The notes beneath the pieces are model-generated. The model was not told the origin of the DNA. It did not search any database and saw nothing but the letters and a program-made list of their open reading frames with translations. The position numbers and the translations under genes were made by a program. A DNA stretch of 64,000 bases, from contig JBPYFK010000167.1 of the NCBI GenBank assembly GCA_051984675.1, forward strand, positions 93,515-157,514. Reading direction: 5' to 3'. The stretch's first letter is position 1. Every line of letters starts with the position of its first letter. Source of the stretch: JBPYFK01 sp051984675 (GTDB lineage Bacteria > Actinomycetota > Actinomycetes > Mycobacteriales > Pseudonocardiaceae). Below are positions 51,105-58,580 of this stretch, piece by piece.

Positions 51105-52040
51105 GTGCGCGCCGTGCTCGTGGTCAACCCGGAAGCGACCTCCACCACCGCTGGTGGGCGTGACGTTCTCGCTCATGCGCTGGCCAGCGAGGTTCGGCTG
51201 GAGGTCATCGAGACTCGCTACCGGGGACACGCCGGTGAGATCGCCGCCAAGGCGGGCAACGAGGGCTTCGACCTGGTGATCGCGCACGGCGGTGACGGCA
51301 CGGTCAACGAGGTGGTGAACGGCCTGCTCACGGACTCGCCGCGAGGTGAGCAGCCGGACCGTCCGGTGCCGATGCTCGGGGTCGTTCCCGGTGGGTCGGC
51401 GAACGTGTTCGCCAGGGCGTTGGGGCTGCCGCGCGACCCGGTTGAGGCGACGCACCGCCTGCTACGGGCCATCGAGTGCTCAAGCACACGCAAGGTGGGG
51501 CTGGGGAAGGCCGACGGTCGGTGGTTCACCTTCAACGCCGGCCTGGGCTGGGACGCTGACGTAGTCGCCGAGGTCGAGCGGTTGCGTTCCGACGGGCGCA
51601 CGGTCACACCCGCGCTGTACACCCGCATCGCCTTCGCGTGCTACTTCCGCCTCGCACGCCGACGCCCCCTGATGTCGGTGCACATCGACGGCGAGGAACC
51701 GGTGGAAGGTCTGCACACGGCGTTCGTGTCGAACACCGACCCGTGGACGTATCTCGGCTCACACCCGGTTCGGATGAGCCCGGACACCTCGTTCGACACC
51801 GGCTTGGGCGTGGTGTCGTTGCGCACGATGAATAGTTACTCTGTGTTACGACATGTCGCGCAGATGCTACGCGGTAGAGGGAAACCACACGATAAGAACG
51901 CATTTCGGCGTGCAGATGTGGGGGCTCTCCGCGTAACCTGTCAGGAGCCGTTGCGACTACAGGTCGACGGCGACAACGTGGGCGAGTACTCGGATGTCGA
52001 GTTCCTCTCGATCCCGGCCGCCCTGCGGGTCGCCGTATAA
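51105..52040 (+). CDS. Diacylglycerol kinase family lipid kinase
   Basis: A 311-residue enzyme of the DAGK/sphingosine kinase-like family. The nucleotide-binding motif HGGDGTVNEV lies near residue 60, with VPGGSANVFARALGLP after it, and the C-terminal beta-sandwich contains VDGDNVGEYSDVEF. It probably phosphorylates diacylglycerol or a similar lipid at the membrane. GTG 51105 is favoured over 51102 because TAGGCT then lies exactly six bases upstream, the local leaderless pattern. It contains a TTA codon at about 51849. Its position next to whiB1 matches Rv3218 in mycobacteria. Confidence 0.88.
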   Translation: MRAVLVVNPEATSTTAGGRDVLAHALASEVRLEVIETRYRGHAGEIAAKAGNEGFDLVIAHGGDGTVNEVVNGLLTDSPRGEQPDRPVPMLGVVPGGSANVFARALGLPRDPVEATHRLLRAIECSSTRKVGLGKADGRWFTFNAGLGWDADVVAEVERLRSDGRTVTPALYTRIAFACYFRLARRRPLMSVHIDGEEPVEGLHTAFVSNTDPWTYLGSHPVRMSPDTSFDTGLGVVSLRTMNSYSVLRHVAQMLRGRGKPHDKNAFRRADVGALRVTCQEPLRLQVDGDNVGEYSDVEFLSIPAALRVAV

Positions 52041-52139
52041 CCTTCGCGTAACGGATGAGACTGCTTCATCGATGCAGTCGCCCCGGCTGTCGTCGATGAT
52101 CAACCTGTACCCCCAGGTCAAGCGCGATAGATCTTTTAG

Positions 52140-52232
52140 GTGAGTTCACTCACCACCCCGGATCGAAACTCTTGACATTGCGGCAGTTCGTGAAAGCATT
52201 CACAAGCACACGGACTCCGTGAAAGCATTCAC
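52140..52232 (+). promoter_or_regulatory. Three CRP-type sites upstream of whiB1
   Basis: GTGAGTTCACTCAC (52140-52153) and two identical copies of GTGAAAGCATTCAC (52190-52203 and 52219-52232) all fit GTGA-N6-TCAC, the CRP half-site consensus. A TTGACA at 52172 is a candidate -35 box, so the second site would overlap the -10 region and the third the leader. In M. tuberculosis whiB1 is directly controlled by CRP through paired sites. Confidence 0.75.
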
Positions 52233-52291
52233 AAACACCCCGAACGAACCAACCGGCGCGCGAGAGCGTGCCTAGCGAGGAGCAAGGAACA

Positions 52292-52549
52292 ATGGACTGG
52301 CGCCACCGCGCGGTTTGCCGTGACGAGGACCCGGAACTGTTCTTCCCGGTGGGGAACAGCGGTCCTGCGCTGCTGCAAATCGCCGAGGCGAAGGCCGTAT
52401 GCCGCCGTTGTCCGGTCGCCTCCGAGTGCCTTGCGTGGGCACTGGAGACCGGCCAGGACGCGGGCGTCTGGGGCGGTATGAGCGAGGACGAGCGGCGCGC
52501 GCTCAAGCGGCGCAACGCTCGCACCCGCGCTGCGCGTACCCACGTCTGA
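52292..52549 (+). CDS. whiB1: WhiB family iron-sulfur regulator WhiB1
   Basis: An 85-residue Wbl protein that binds a nitric-oxide-sensitive [4Fe-4S] cluster and, in mycobacteria, the C-terminal region of the main sigma factor. The four cluster cysteines are Cys9, Cys37, Cys40 and Cys46, then the G[V/I]WGG turn (GVWGGMSEDERR) and a basic C-terminus (LKRRNARTRAARTH). It is nearly identical in length and sequence pattern to mycobacterial WhiB1. ATG 52292 follows GAGGAGCAAGGA. Three CRP-like sites precede it, and hairpins follow the stop codon. Confidence 0.97.
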   Translation: MDWRHRAVCRDEDPELFFPVGNSGPALLQIAEAKAVCRRCPVASECLAWALETGQDAGVWGGMSEDERRALKRRNARTRAARTHV

Positions 52550-52572
52550 ACCGCGCAGCTGCGCGGACATCG

Positions 52573-52610
52573 GGCCGGGCGGAAGTCCTCCCGCACCAAC
52601 CCGCCCGGCC
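52573..52610 (+). terminator. Terminator after whiB1
   Basis: GGCCGGGCGG pairs with CCGCCCGGCC over an 18-base loop. A separate perfect palindrome, CCGCGCAGCTGCGCGG, lies immediately after the stop codon (52551-52566). The remainder of the 52550-52789 gap holds no recognisable gene. Confidence 0.6.
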
Positions 52611-52789
52611 GGGCGACGGCCATCGCCTTGAGAAGAACCGAAACGCAGGCAGCACACAACGAGACACCAAGGTCGTTCGACGTCGAGTCAGCCGCGGATC
52701 GAACCCCGACCGATCAGAGCAGCTGATGTGAACGGCCACCGGCCCAGCAAAGCACCACCGGACCGGTACACCATCGACAGCGCGGTGCG

Positions 52790-54295
52790 TCAGCGCCGGT
52801 GCTTGAGCGGCACCCGCAGGAGTGCTTCGGTGCCACGCTGCTCGGCGCCTCGCTGATCGCGACCGCGCAAACTCAACGAACCCCGGAGTTCGGACTCCAC
52901 GAGGGTTCGCACGATCTGCAGGCCGAGACGTTCGGCGCGCTCGAGGGAGAATCCCTTCGGCAGGCCGCGACCGTCATCGGAGATGACGACGTCGAGCCAG
53001 CGCGCCGAACGTTCCGCCTGCACGATGACTTCTCCCGTGGTCCCTTCCGGGAAAGCATGCTCGAAGGCGTTCTGCACCAGTTCGGTGAGCACCATGACCA
53101 GTGGGGTCGCCAGCTCGGCCGAGACCACCCCGAAACGGCCTTCTCGGCGCACCTTCACCCCGGTCTCGGTGGACGCCACATCGCTGAGCATCGGGATCAC
53201 CCGGTCCACGACGTCGTCCAGGTCCACCCGCTCGTCCACGGACATCGACAGCGTCTCGTGCACCAGCGCGATCGACGTCACCCGGCGCACGGACTCGTCG
53301 AGTGCCAGTCGCGCCTCCGCGTTCCCCGTCCGTCGCGACTGCAGCCGCAGCAGTGCGGCCACCGTCTGCAGGTTGTTCTTCACCCGGTGGTGAATCTCCC
53401 GGATGGTCGCGTCCTTCGACATCAGGGCGCGGTCCCGGCGTTTGACCTCGGTGACGTCCCGCACCAGCACCAGCGCTCCCGCCTCCTGCCCGCGCGGGCG
53501 CAGTGGCAGCGCGCGGAACAGGACGGTGGCGCCGCGCGCATCCGCCTCGATGCGCATGCTCTGCTCGCCGCTGAGCGCCTGGCGGATACGCTGCGCGACC
53601 TCCTCGGCGTCGAACGGGTCGGACAGCAGCGCCCGGGTCGTCGGGGCCAACTCGACACCCAACAGGTCGGCGGAATATCCCATCCGGTGGTAGGCGGACA
53701 GCGCGTTGGGGCTGGAGAACACGACGGCTCCCGAGGTGTCCAGCCGGATCAGGCCGTCCCCCACCCGGGGGCTGGTGTGCACGTCAGGGGCTGGTTCGGG
53801 GGTCGGGAACGTCCCGTCCGCGACCATCTGGCAGAGGTCGGCCGCGCTGCCCAGGTAGGAGATCTCCAGCGGGCTGGGGACGCGCGGCACCGCCAGGTTC
53901 GTGTCCCGGCTGAGGACGGCGACGATCCCGTCCTCCAGCCGCACCGGGATCGTCTCCCGCCGCACCGGGACGCCCTGGTGCCAGCGCGGGTCCTCTTCCC
54001 GGCAGATCCGCCCCTCCAGCGCGGCCCGCCGCAGCTGCGGGTGCTCGTCGGGGCTGACCTCGGTGCCGACGACGTCCTCCGAGTGCGCCGTAGGAGCCGT
54101 GGTCGGTCTGGCCTGGGCTACGCACAGGAAACGCTGTTCGGCCTGGTCGACCGGACCGACCGGCACCCACAGCAGGAAGTCCGCGAACGACAGGTCGGAC
54201 AGCAGCTGCCACTCGGCTACGACGAGTTGCAGGTGGTCGGCCGCCGCACCGGACAACCGGGTGTGCTCGGCGAGCAGGTCACTGAGCGTGGACAA
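52790..54295 (-). CDS. pdtaS: Sensor histidine kinase, PdtaS type
   Basis: A 501-residue soluble kinase. The GAF domain lies at about 10-150, a PAS domain at 185-290, the HisKA_2 phosphoacceptor (IREIHHRVKNNLQTVAALLRLQ) near 300, and the ATPase at 385-495 with ELVQNAFEHAFPEG and DDGRGLPKGF. This matches mycobacterial PdtaS (Rv3220c), which phosphorylates the antiterminator PdtaR; no pdtaR lies in the window. The start is TTG 54295, with AAAGGG upstream. It lies 15 bases after the biotinyl protein gene and likely shares its transcript. Confidence 0.93.
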   Translation of the reverse strand: MSTLSDLLAEHTRLSGAAADHLQLVVAEWQLLSDLSFADFLLWVPVGPVDQAEQRFLCVAQARPTTAPTAHSEDVVGTEVSPDEHPQLRRAALEGRICREEDPRWHQGVPVRRETIPVRLEDGIVAVLSRDTNLAVPRVPSPLEISYLGSAADLCQMVADGTFPTPEPAPDVHTSPRVGDGLIRLDTSGAVVFSSPNALSAYHRMGYSADLLGVELAPTTRALLSDPFDAEEVAQRIRQALSGEQSMRIEADARGATVLFRALPLRPRGQEAGALVLVRDVTEVKRRDRALMSKDATIREIHHRVKNNLQTVAALLRLQSRRTGNAEARLALDESVRRVTSIALVHETLSMSVDERVDLDDVVDRVIPMLSDVASTETGVKVRREGRFGVVSAELATPLVMVLTELVQNAFEHAFPEGTTGEVIVQAERSARWLDVVISDDGRGLPKGFSLERAERLGLQIVRTLVESELRGSLSLRGRDQRGAEQRGTEALLRVPLKHRR

Positions 54296-54310
54296 CGTCG
54301 CCCTTTCCGG

Positions 54311-54529
54311 TCACTGCTGAACGACCGCGAGGAGGTCGCCTTCCTGGACCACGTCCCCGGCGGAGACCTCGACCTTGCTGATCGTGCCGGCGACCTCGGA
54401 GATCACCGGGATCTCCATCTTCATCGACTCCAGCATGACGAGCTGGTCGCCGTCGCGGACCCGGTCCCCCACAGCCCGGTCCACCGACAACACGTTGGCC
54501 ACGATTTCGGCACGGATCTCCTCGACCAT
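54311..54529 (-). CDS. Biotin/lipoyl attachment domain protein (TB7.3-like)
   Basis: A 72-residue stand-alone biotin carrier domain. The biotinyl-lysine motif ESMKMEIPV is at about 34-42, and the flanking beta-strands (VRDGDQLVML and VQEGDLLAVVQ) complete the hammerhead fold. It corresponds to mycobacterial TB7.3/Rv3221c, next to pdtaS and the anti-sigma gene there as here. ATG 54529 is clear. Which carboxylase it serves, if any, is unknown. Confidence 0.92.
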   Translation of the reverse strand: MVEEIRAEIVANVLSVDRAVGDRVRDGDQLVMLESMKMEIPVISEVAGTISKVEVSAGDVVQEGDLLAVVQQ

Positions 54530-54673
54530 CGGCGCGGCGCCTCCTCCCCATCAGCCTGTGACAAGCAAACCATGGCGTGCTCTCGCGGGCTCAAGGCCAC
54601 CCCCGAGTCGCAGGTCAACTCCGTGGCACACTGGTCGGACCGTCATTCGCCAAGCGACAACGAGGGAGGCGCG

Positions 54674-54748
54674 ATGGGCAAGCGGGCGCGCAAGAAGAAG
54701 GACCGCCGGAAGAACAAGGCCAACCACGGCAAGCGTCCAAGCTGCTGA
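54674..54748 (+). CDS. 50S ribosomal protein bL37 (24-residue peptide)
   Basis: A 24-residue, extremely basic peptide, MGKRARKKKDRRKNK followed by ANHGKRPSC. It matches the small actinobacterial large-subunit protein bL37 first seen in mycobacterial ribosome structures. GGAGG lies four bases before the ATG, the stop is at 54746, and a terminator follows. The shared ANHGKRP tail is the diagnostic feature. Confidence 0.85.
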   Translation: MGKRARKKKDRRKNKANHGKRPSC

Positions 54749-54772
54749 GCGCCGAACACGCGGACCTTCCAG

Positions 54773-54812
54773 CAGTGGCCCCGACCCGACATCGTCGGGT
54801 TCGGGGCCACTG
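54773..54812. terminator. Bidirectional terminator between bL37 and rsrA
   Basis: CAGTGGCCCCGA pairs with TCGGGGCCACTG, and the inner CCGAC with GTCGG, giving a stem of about 17 bp. It lies between two convergent genes and is nearly symmetrical. Confidence 0.85.
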
Positions 54813-54829
54813 AGATGTGCACGCGTCGG

Positions 54830-55174
54830 TTACTGGGCTGGAGGTTGCTGCGTGCTCTTCGCGCGCACCTCGACCGACGCCCCCTTCGGGCCGTACTCCA
54901 CGGTCACGTCCGCCTGCCTGAGAACTGTCTCCCGGATCGACGAACGCAGGCGTTCACGCAACTCCGCGGGAGCGTGCTCCCCACCGCACTTGCGTTGCAG
55001 CAGCTCTTTGAGGTGTTCCTCGATGCCGTAGTGCTCCAGGCAGGTCCCACACTCATCGAGATGCCGTTTCAGGATCTGGCGACGTTCGACATCGCATTCG
55101 TTGTCCAAGAACAGCCAGACCTCGGCGAGCACCTCCTCGCACGACGTACGCCCGGCGTGGTCGCCACAGCTCAT
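54830..55174 (-). CDS. rsrA: Mycothiol-system zinc anti-sigma factor RsrA
   Basis: A 114-residue ZAS-family anti-sigma factor that binds SigR when reduced and releases it after disulfide formation. The zinc site is His38-x3-Cys42-x2-Cys45 (KRHLDECGTC) with Cys12 upstream, each one position later than in Streptomyces RsrA. The C-terminal 35 residues are a flexible tail. The ATG at 55174 overlaps the sigR stop by four bases, so synthesis of the pair is coupled. Confidence 0.95.
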   Translation of the reverse strand: MSCGDHAGRTSCEEVLAEVWLFLDNECDVERRQILKRHLDECGTCLEHYGIEEHLKELLQRKCGGEHAPAELRERLRSSIRETVLRQADVTVEYGPKGASVEVRAKSTQQPPAQ

Positions 55175-55884
55175 CGAGCGCTCACCTCCTGCTCGTTCGA
55201 GCGCAGGAAACCACGATCACGGGCGACGTCGGTCAGCAGGTCCCGCAGCTGCCGCCGACCACGGTGCAACCGGGACATCACCGTGCCGATCGGCGTGCCC
55301 ATGATGTCGGCGATCTCCTTGTAGGCGAAGCCTTCCACATCCGCCAGGTAGACGACCATGCGGAACTCTTCAGCGAGCTGCTGCAGAGCGTGCTTGACGT
55401 CGGTGTCCGGCAGCCGATCGAGTGCCTCAAGCTCGGCGGAGCGGAGACCGGTGGAGGTGTGGTTGCCGGCCTGCGCCAGCTGCCAGTCGGTGATCTCGTC
55501 GGTGGGCTGCTGCTGCGGCTGACGCTGCCGCTTGCGGTAACCGTTGATGTAGGTGTTGGTCAGGATGCGGTAGAGCCATGCCTTGAGGTTGGTGCCCTCG
55601 GTGAACGACTTGAACGCCGAGTACGCCTTGAGGTACGTCTCCTGGACGAGGTCCTCGGCGTCCGGCGCGTTCCGGGTCATCCGCAACGCCGCACCGTAGA
55701 GCTGGTCCAGCAGCGGCATCGCGTCGCGCTCGAACCGCGTCGCGCGTTCGGCGTCGGATTCCTGGCCAGCGACCTGGCCGTCCGTTTCGGGACCGGCGGT
55801 ACCGGGACCGGCCTGGTCGTCCCTGTCCTCCGCCGCGAGGTCCCCTTCCTCGGCAGCGTTGATCTGCCCTCGGGTGCTGCCCAC
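55171..55884 (-). CDS. sigR: RNA polymerase sigma factor SigR/SigH (thiol-oxidative stress), short form
   Basis: An ECF sigma factor. Sigma region 2 contains DAEDLVQETYLKAYSAFKSF and WLYRILTNTYINGYRKR; region 4 contains FRMVVYLADVEGFAYKEIADIMGTPIGTVMSRLHRGRRQL. A Gln-rich loop separates them. GTG 55884 has GGGAG about six bases upstream and yields 237 residues, near the Streptomyces SigR length (227). The frame continues to a GTG at 56061, giving a 296-residue form. The rsrA gene overlaps its end. SigR controls thioredoxin, mycothiol and proteostasis genes in relatives. Confidence 0.95.
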   Translation of the reverse strand: MGSTRGQINAAEEGDLAAEDRDDQAGPGTAGPETDGQVAGQESDAERATRFERDAMPLLDQLYGAALRMTRNAPDAEDLVQETYLKAYSAFKSFTEGTNLKAWLYRILTNTYINGYRKRQRQPQQQPTDEITDWQLAQAGNHTSTGLRSAELEALDRLPDTDVKHALQQLAEEFRMVVYLADVEGFAYKEIADIMGTPIGTVMSRLHRGRRQLRDLLTDVARDRGFLRSNEQEVSAR

Positions 55885-56061
55885 CGGGCTCCCTTCCCGT
55901 CGCCAGGACGTGCGCACTACTGACGACGAACTCATGGCACCATCCGCATGAGTCACCTTCGAGGCTACCCGTTTACCTGCGGATTCTCGCCCCGTGGAGA
56001 GGCGACGCACAGCCGGGCTCGAGGTGTCGAGCACCGCCGTTGACTTCTCCTGGATCGCCAC
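55885..56061 (-). other. sigR: N-terminal extension of the long SigR isoform
   Basis: Fifty-nine in-frame codons from GTG 56061 (beginning MAIQEKSTAVLDTSSP) to the short-form start. In Streptomyces the SigR-dependent promoter makes a 55-residue-longer, ClpP-unstable SigR'. Here the same layout is present: the SigR-type promoter at 56071-56096 puts the predicted transcript start within a few bases of this GTG. An ATG at 55935 is a further, weaker start. Confidence 0.6.
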
Positions 56062-56070
56062 GATCGCTGC

Positions 56071-56096
56071 AACATCTTCGGCCGGCCGCCTATTCC
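56071..56096 (-). promoter_or_regulatory. SigR-dependent autoregulatory promoter
   Basis: On the reverse strand GGAAT is followed after exactly 18 bases by GTT, the SigR/SigH consensus. It lies about 10 bases before the long-form GTG of sigR. The -35 GGAAT overlaps the last codons and stop (GAA-TAG) of the upstream DUF6114 gene. Confidence 0.85.
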
Positions 56097-56512
56097 GCTC
56101 CGTGGTGTGGCATGCGTCCTCTTCGCTGGGGCGACCACGCGAGGGCCAGGCTGCCGCCGATGACCCCGAGCGTGGTGCCGATCATGAACACCCCGAGGTT
56201 CGCCGCGGCGATCGCGGCCACCGCGAGCAGCATGGTCACGACTCCGGCCGCGAACCGGTACTGCGGGCGTACCCACATCGCGGCCGCGCACATCATCATG
56301 ACAACGCCGATGAGCAGGGACGACATCCCGCCGATGGTGTTCAGCGAGATCACGACATCGCCGAAGTGCAGCGAGGCATACGGCGGATAGATGATGACCA
56401 GCCCGGAGGCCAGGGTGAACGCTCCGGCCCAGAACGGTCGACGCCGGAGCCAGCCGCGGAACTGGTGCAGCACCGCGCCACCCTGGGAACGTCGCTGGAT
56501 GGGAGTCGCCAT
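56090..56512 (-). CDS. DUF6114 family membrane protein
   Basis: A 140-residue protein with four hydrophobic segments, at about 28-48 (WAGAFTLASGLVIIYPPYAS), 57-77, 84-104 and 105-125, and a short basic tail ending PQRRGRMPHHGAE. It is a conserved actinobacterial family of unknown function, normally found with a DUF6230 gene, as here (44 bases downstream of it). The SigR promoter starts inside its 3' end. Confidence 0.85.
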   Translation of the reverse strand: MATPIQRRSQGGAVLHQFRGWLRRRPFWAGAFTLASGLVIIYPPYASLHFGDVVISLNTIGGMSSLLIGVVMMMCAAAMWVRPQYRFAAGVVTMLLAVAAIAAANLGVFMIGTTLGVIGGSLALAWSPQRRGRMPHHGAE

Positions 56513-56556
56513 CGCGTGTCACCGCCTACCTGGACCTGTCAGTCCTCCGCCCGTGG

Positions 56557-57171
56557 CTAGAAGCACTCGTCGAAACCGGCCTCGGCTTTGATGTGCACCT
56601 GGTTGAGCGTCAGGGTGGAGGCCGTCGTCGCCCAGGCGATCTGGTGCAGATGCTCGATCGCCAGGGAGTCCGCCTGGATACCGAAGCTGCCCGCTGGTCC
56701 CTGCACCGGTCCCCGGTCGAGAGTGCCGGCGTCCCGACCGATCTCGACGTTGTTGAGCGTCAGGCTGTTGCTCGTGATGTCCTGAACGTCGATCACCAAG
56801 TTCTGGGCGGTGGCACCACCCGGCGCGTCGATACGGATGGTGATCCCGCCCAGGATGGGGATGCCCCCGACGGCGATCGACTGGCAGAAGTTGGTCAATT
56901 CGGCTTGCTTGAAGCCGTTGATGAAGACCGGGTGCAGTGCGTTCGCTCCCTGGTCCACCCCGCCGAACTGCACCACGCCTTGACCGTTGAGGTGGTCCGC
57001 GCTGGCCTTGTACGGCACCCCGGCCACGGTGAAGGACGCGGCCATGAGGCCCTGCTGGAGCCCAGCGAACATCAGGGCGACAGCGAGCACCCCCGCGCCC
57101 AGCGCCAGGAAGAACCTCCGCCAGCGGGTTCCCCCCGTCGCCTCCGTTGCTGGCCCGTTGTCGGTTGGCAT
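56557..57171 (-). CDS. DUF6230 family membrane-anchored protein
   Basis: A 204-residue protein with one N-terminal hydrophobic segment at about 17-45 (FFLALGAGVLAVALMFAGL), then an extracytoplasmic beta-rich domain with repeating hydrophobic strands and two cysteines, ending in FDECF. It is a DUF6230 protein, sometimes labelled cholesterol esterase without firm support. ATG 57171 follows GGGGG by five to six bases. It forms a two-gene unit with the DUF6114 gene; both may act in the cell envelope. The frame is open further upstream, but without features. Confidence 0.85.
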   Translation of the reverse strand: MPTDNGPATEATGGTRWRRFFLALGAGVLAVALMFAGLQQGLMAASFTVAGVPYKASADHLNGQGVVQFGGVDQGANALHPVFINGFKQAELTNFCQSIAVGGIPILGGITIRIDAPGGATAQNLVIDVQDITSNSLTLNNVEIGRDAGTLDRGPVQGPAGSFGIQADSLAIEHLHQIAWATTASTLTLNQVHIKAEAGFDECF

Positions 57172-57387
57172 GACATCCCCCGTTGCCCATCGAGGAGCGG
57201 GAGGCCGGCGACGCGGGGAGACAACGCCGGACTGTTTGCCCGGTGGAAGCGACTGCCAGCACTGCCCGCTGGCATCCACCCCAGTGATATGTCCCAAATG
57301 ACCGGAACGAGTGTCATGTTGAGCTACCCGCGGTACCGAGCGCAAGATATGCCGCGACGCCACTCGTCCCGCCGTTAGGGTTCCCGT

Positions 57388-57867
57388 GTGGCAGGGCACG
57401 GCACACCAGCGACAACACTGCTCCGCAAGCAGGGCATCACCCATCGGGTGCACGAGTACGAGCACGACCCGAACGCCGACTCCTACGGGTTCGAGGCGGC
57501 CGAAGCGCTCGGTCAGGAACCGGACCGCGTGTTCAAGACACTCGTCGCCGAGGTTGACGGCACGCTGACGGTCGGGGTGGTTCCGGTCACCGGCCAGCTC
57601 GACCTGAAGGCGCTGGCCACCGCGGCGGGTGGCAAGAAGGCCAGGATGGCCGAGATGGCCGCGGCCGAGCGTGCGACCGGCTATGTCGCGGGCGGGATCT
57701 CCCCGGTCGGGCAGAAGCGCCGGCTGCCGATGCTGCTGGACTCCTCGGCCCTGCGCTTCGACACGGTGTTCTGCAGCGCGGGACGGCGTGGCCTGGAGAT
57801 CGAACTCGCTCCGACGGACCTGGCCCGCCTGACCAACGCCACGGTCGCCGACATCAGCGCGGGGTAA
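57388..57867 (+). CDS. ybaK: Cys-tRNA(Pro) deacylase, YbaK/EbsC family
   Basis: A 159-residue trans-editing hydrolase that removes cysteine mischarged onto tRNA-Pro. The fold's key features are visible: EYEHDPNADSYGFEAAEALG, the conserved VFKTLVAEVDG, AAGGKKARMA with the catalytic lysine region, GYVAGGISPVGQKRRLP, and the late FCSAGRRGLEIELAP. GTG 57388 lies six bases after TAGGGT and has no ribosome site, so a leaderless mRNA is predicted. Confidence 0.93.
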   Translation: MAGHGTPATTLLRKQGITHRVHEYEHDPNADSYGFEAAEALGQEPDRVFKTLVAEVDGTLTVGVVPVTGQLDLKALATAAGGKKARMAEMAAAERATGYVAGGISPVGQKRRLPMLLDSSALRFDTVFCSAGRRGLEIELAPTDLARLTNATVADISAG

Positions 57868-57890
57868 CCGGTGATCATCCGAACCGGCGC

Positions 57891-58502
57891 TCAGTCCATC
57901 AGGCGGAGGATGCGGTCCAGCCACTCGGCAGCGGCTCTGGCCACCGCGTCGACGTCGGCCTTGAGCGAGTGATCACCTGCCACCAGGACCACCTCCCGGT
58001 TCGCGGCCGGTTCCGGCCGCCCGAAGGTGTCCCGCTCCCCCTGTACCACCAGCACCGGCGGTTCGACGGCGTCGAGCTCGGCCTCCCGGCTCTTCTCCGG
58101 CTTGCCCGGCGGATGCACCGGGAACGCCAGGCACAGCACCGCGGACGCCTGCCCGGCGTCGGCGGTACGGCACGCCACCCGAGCCCCGGACGAGCGGCCA
58201 CCGAAGATCAACGGCAGCTCCGGGAACCAGCGCTCCCCGAGGTCGTCGACAACGGCCAGCCAGCACTCGTCGAGCTGCCCGGCCGGTGCCGGCGCCTTGC
58301 GGCCCGCCACCCGGTACGGCTGCTCGACCAGCGCCACGTCCACCCCGGTTCGCGTCGCCGCACGCGTGACAGCGACGAGGTCGGGGGCGGCGATCCCGCC
58401 ACCGGCCCCGTGTCCGAGCAGCAGCGCGGCGCGGGCCTCCTCGGCGCAGTGCAGCTCGGCCCGCGCCGGGCCGCGTGGGGTGTCGACTTCGATGCGCGTC
58501 AT
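57891..58502 (-). CDS. Alpha/beta hydrolase (KANL3/Tex30-like)
   Basis: A 203-residue small alpha/beta hydrolase. The oxyanion region is LLLGHGAGGG, the nucleophile elbow GGRSSGARVA, and the late Asp and His are in VVQGERDTFG and VAGDHSLK. This compact form matches the KANL3/Tex30 branch of the dienelactone-hydrolase superfamily, whose bacterial members have no settled function. It converges on ybaK and lies downstream of the SRAP gene on the same strand. Confidence 0.85.
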   Translation of the reverse strand: MTRIEVDTPRGPARAELHCAEEARAALLLGHGAGGGIAAPDLVAVTRAATRTGVDVALVEQPYRVAGRKAPAPAGQLDECWLAVVDDLGERWFPELPLIFGGRSSGARVACRTADAGQASAVLCLAFPVHPPGKPEKSREAELDAVEPPVLVVQGERDTFGRPEPAANREVVLVAGDHSLKADVDAVARAAAEWLDRILRLMD

Positions 58503-58544
58503 AGCCCGACCCCGATCGCGATCGAGGGTGTCAAGTATGCACCG

Positions 58545-58580
58545 GCGTTCATGAGTCGAACAGCGTTCATGAGTCGAACA
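58545..58580. repeat. Perfect 18-bp tandem duplication at the SRAP gene end
   Basis: GCGTTCATGAGTCGAACA occurs at 58545-58562 and 58563-58580. The second copy contains the last codons and the stop of the SRAP gene. Confidence 0.92.
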
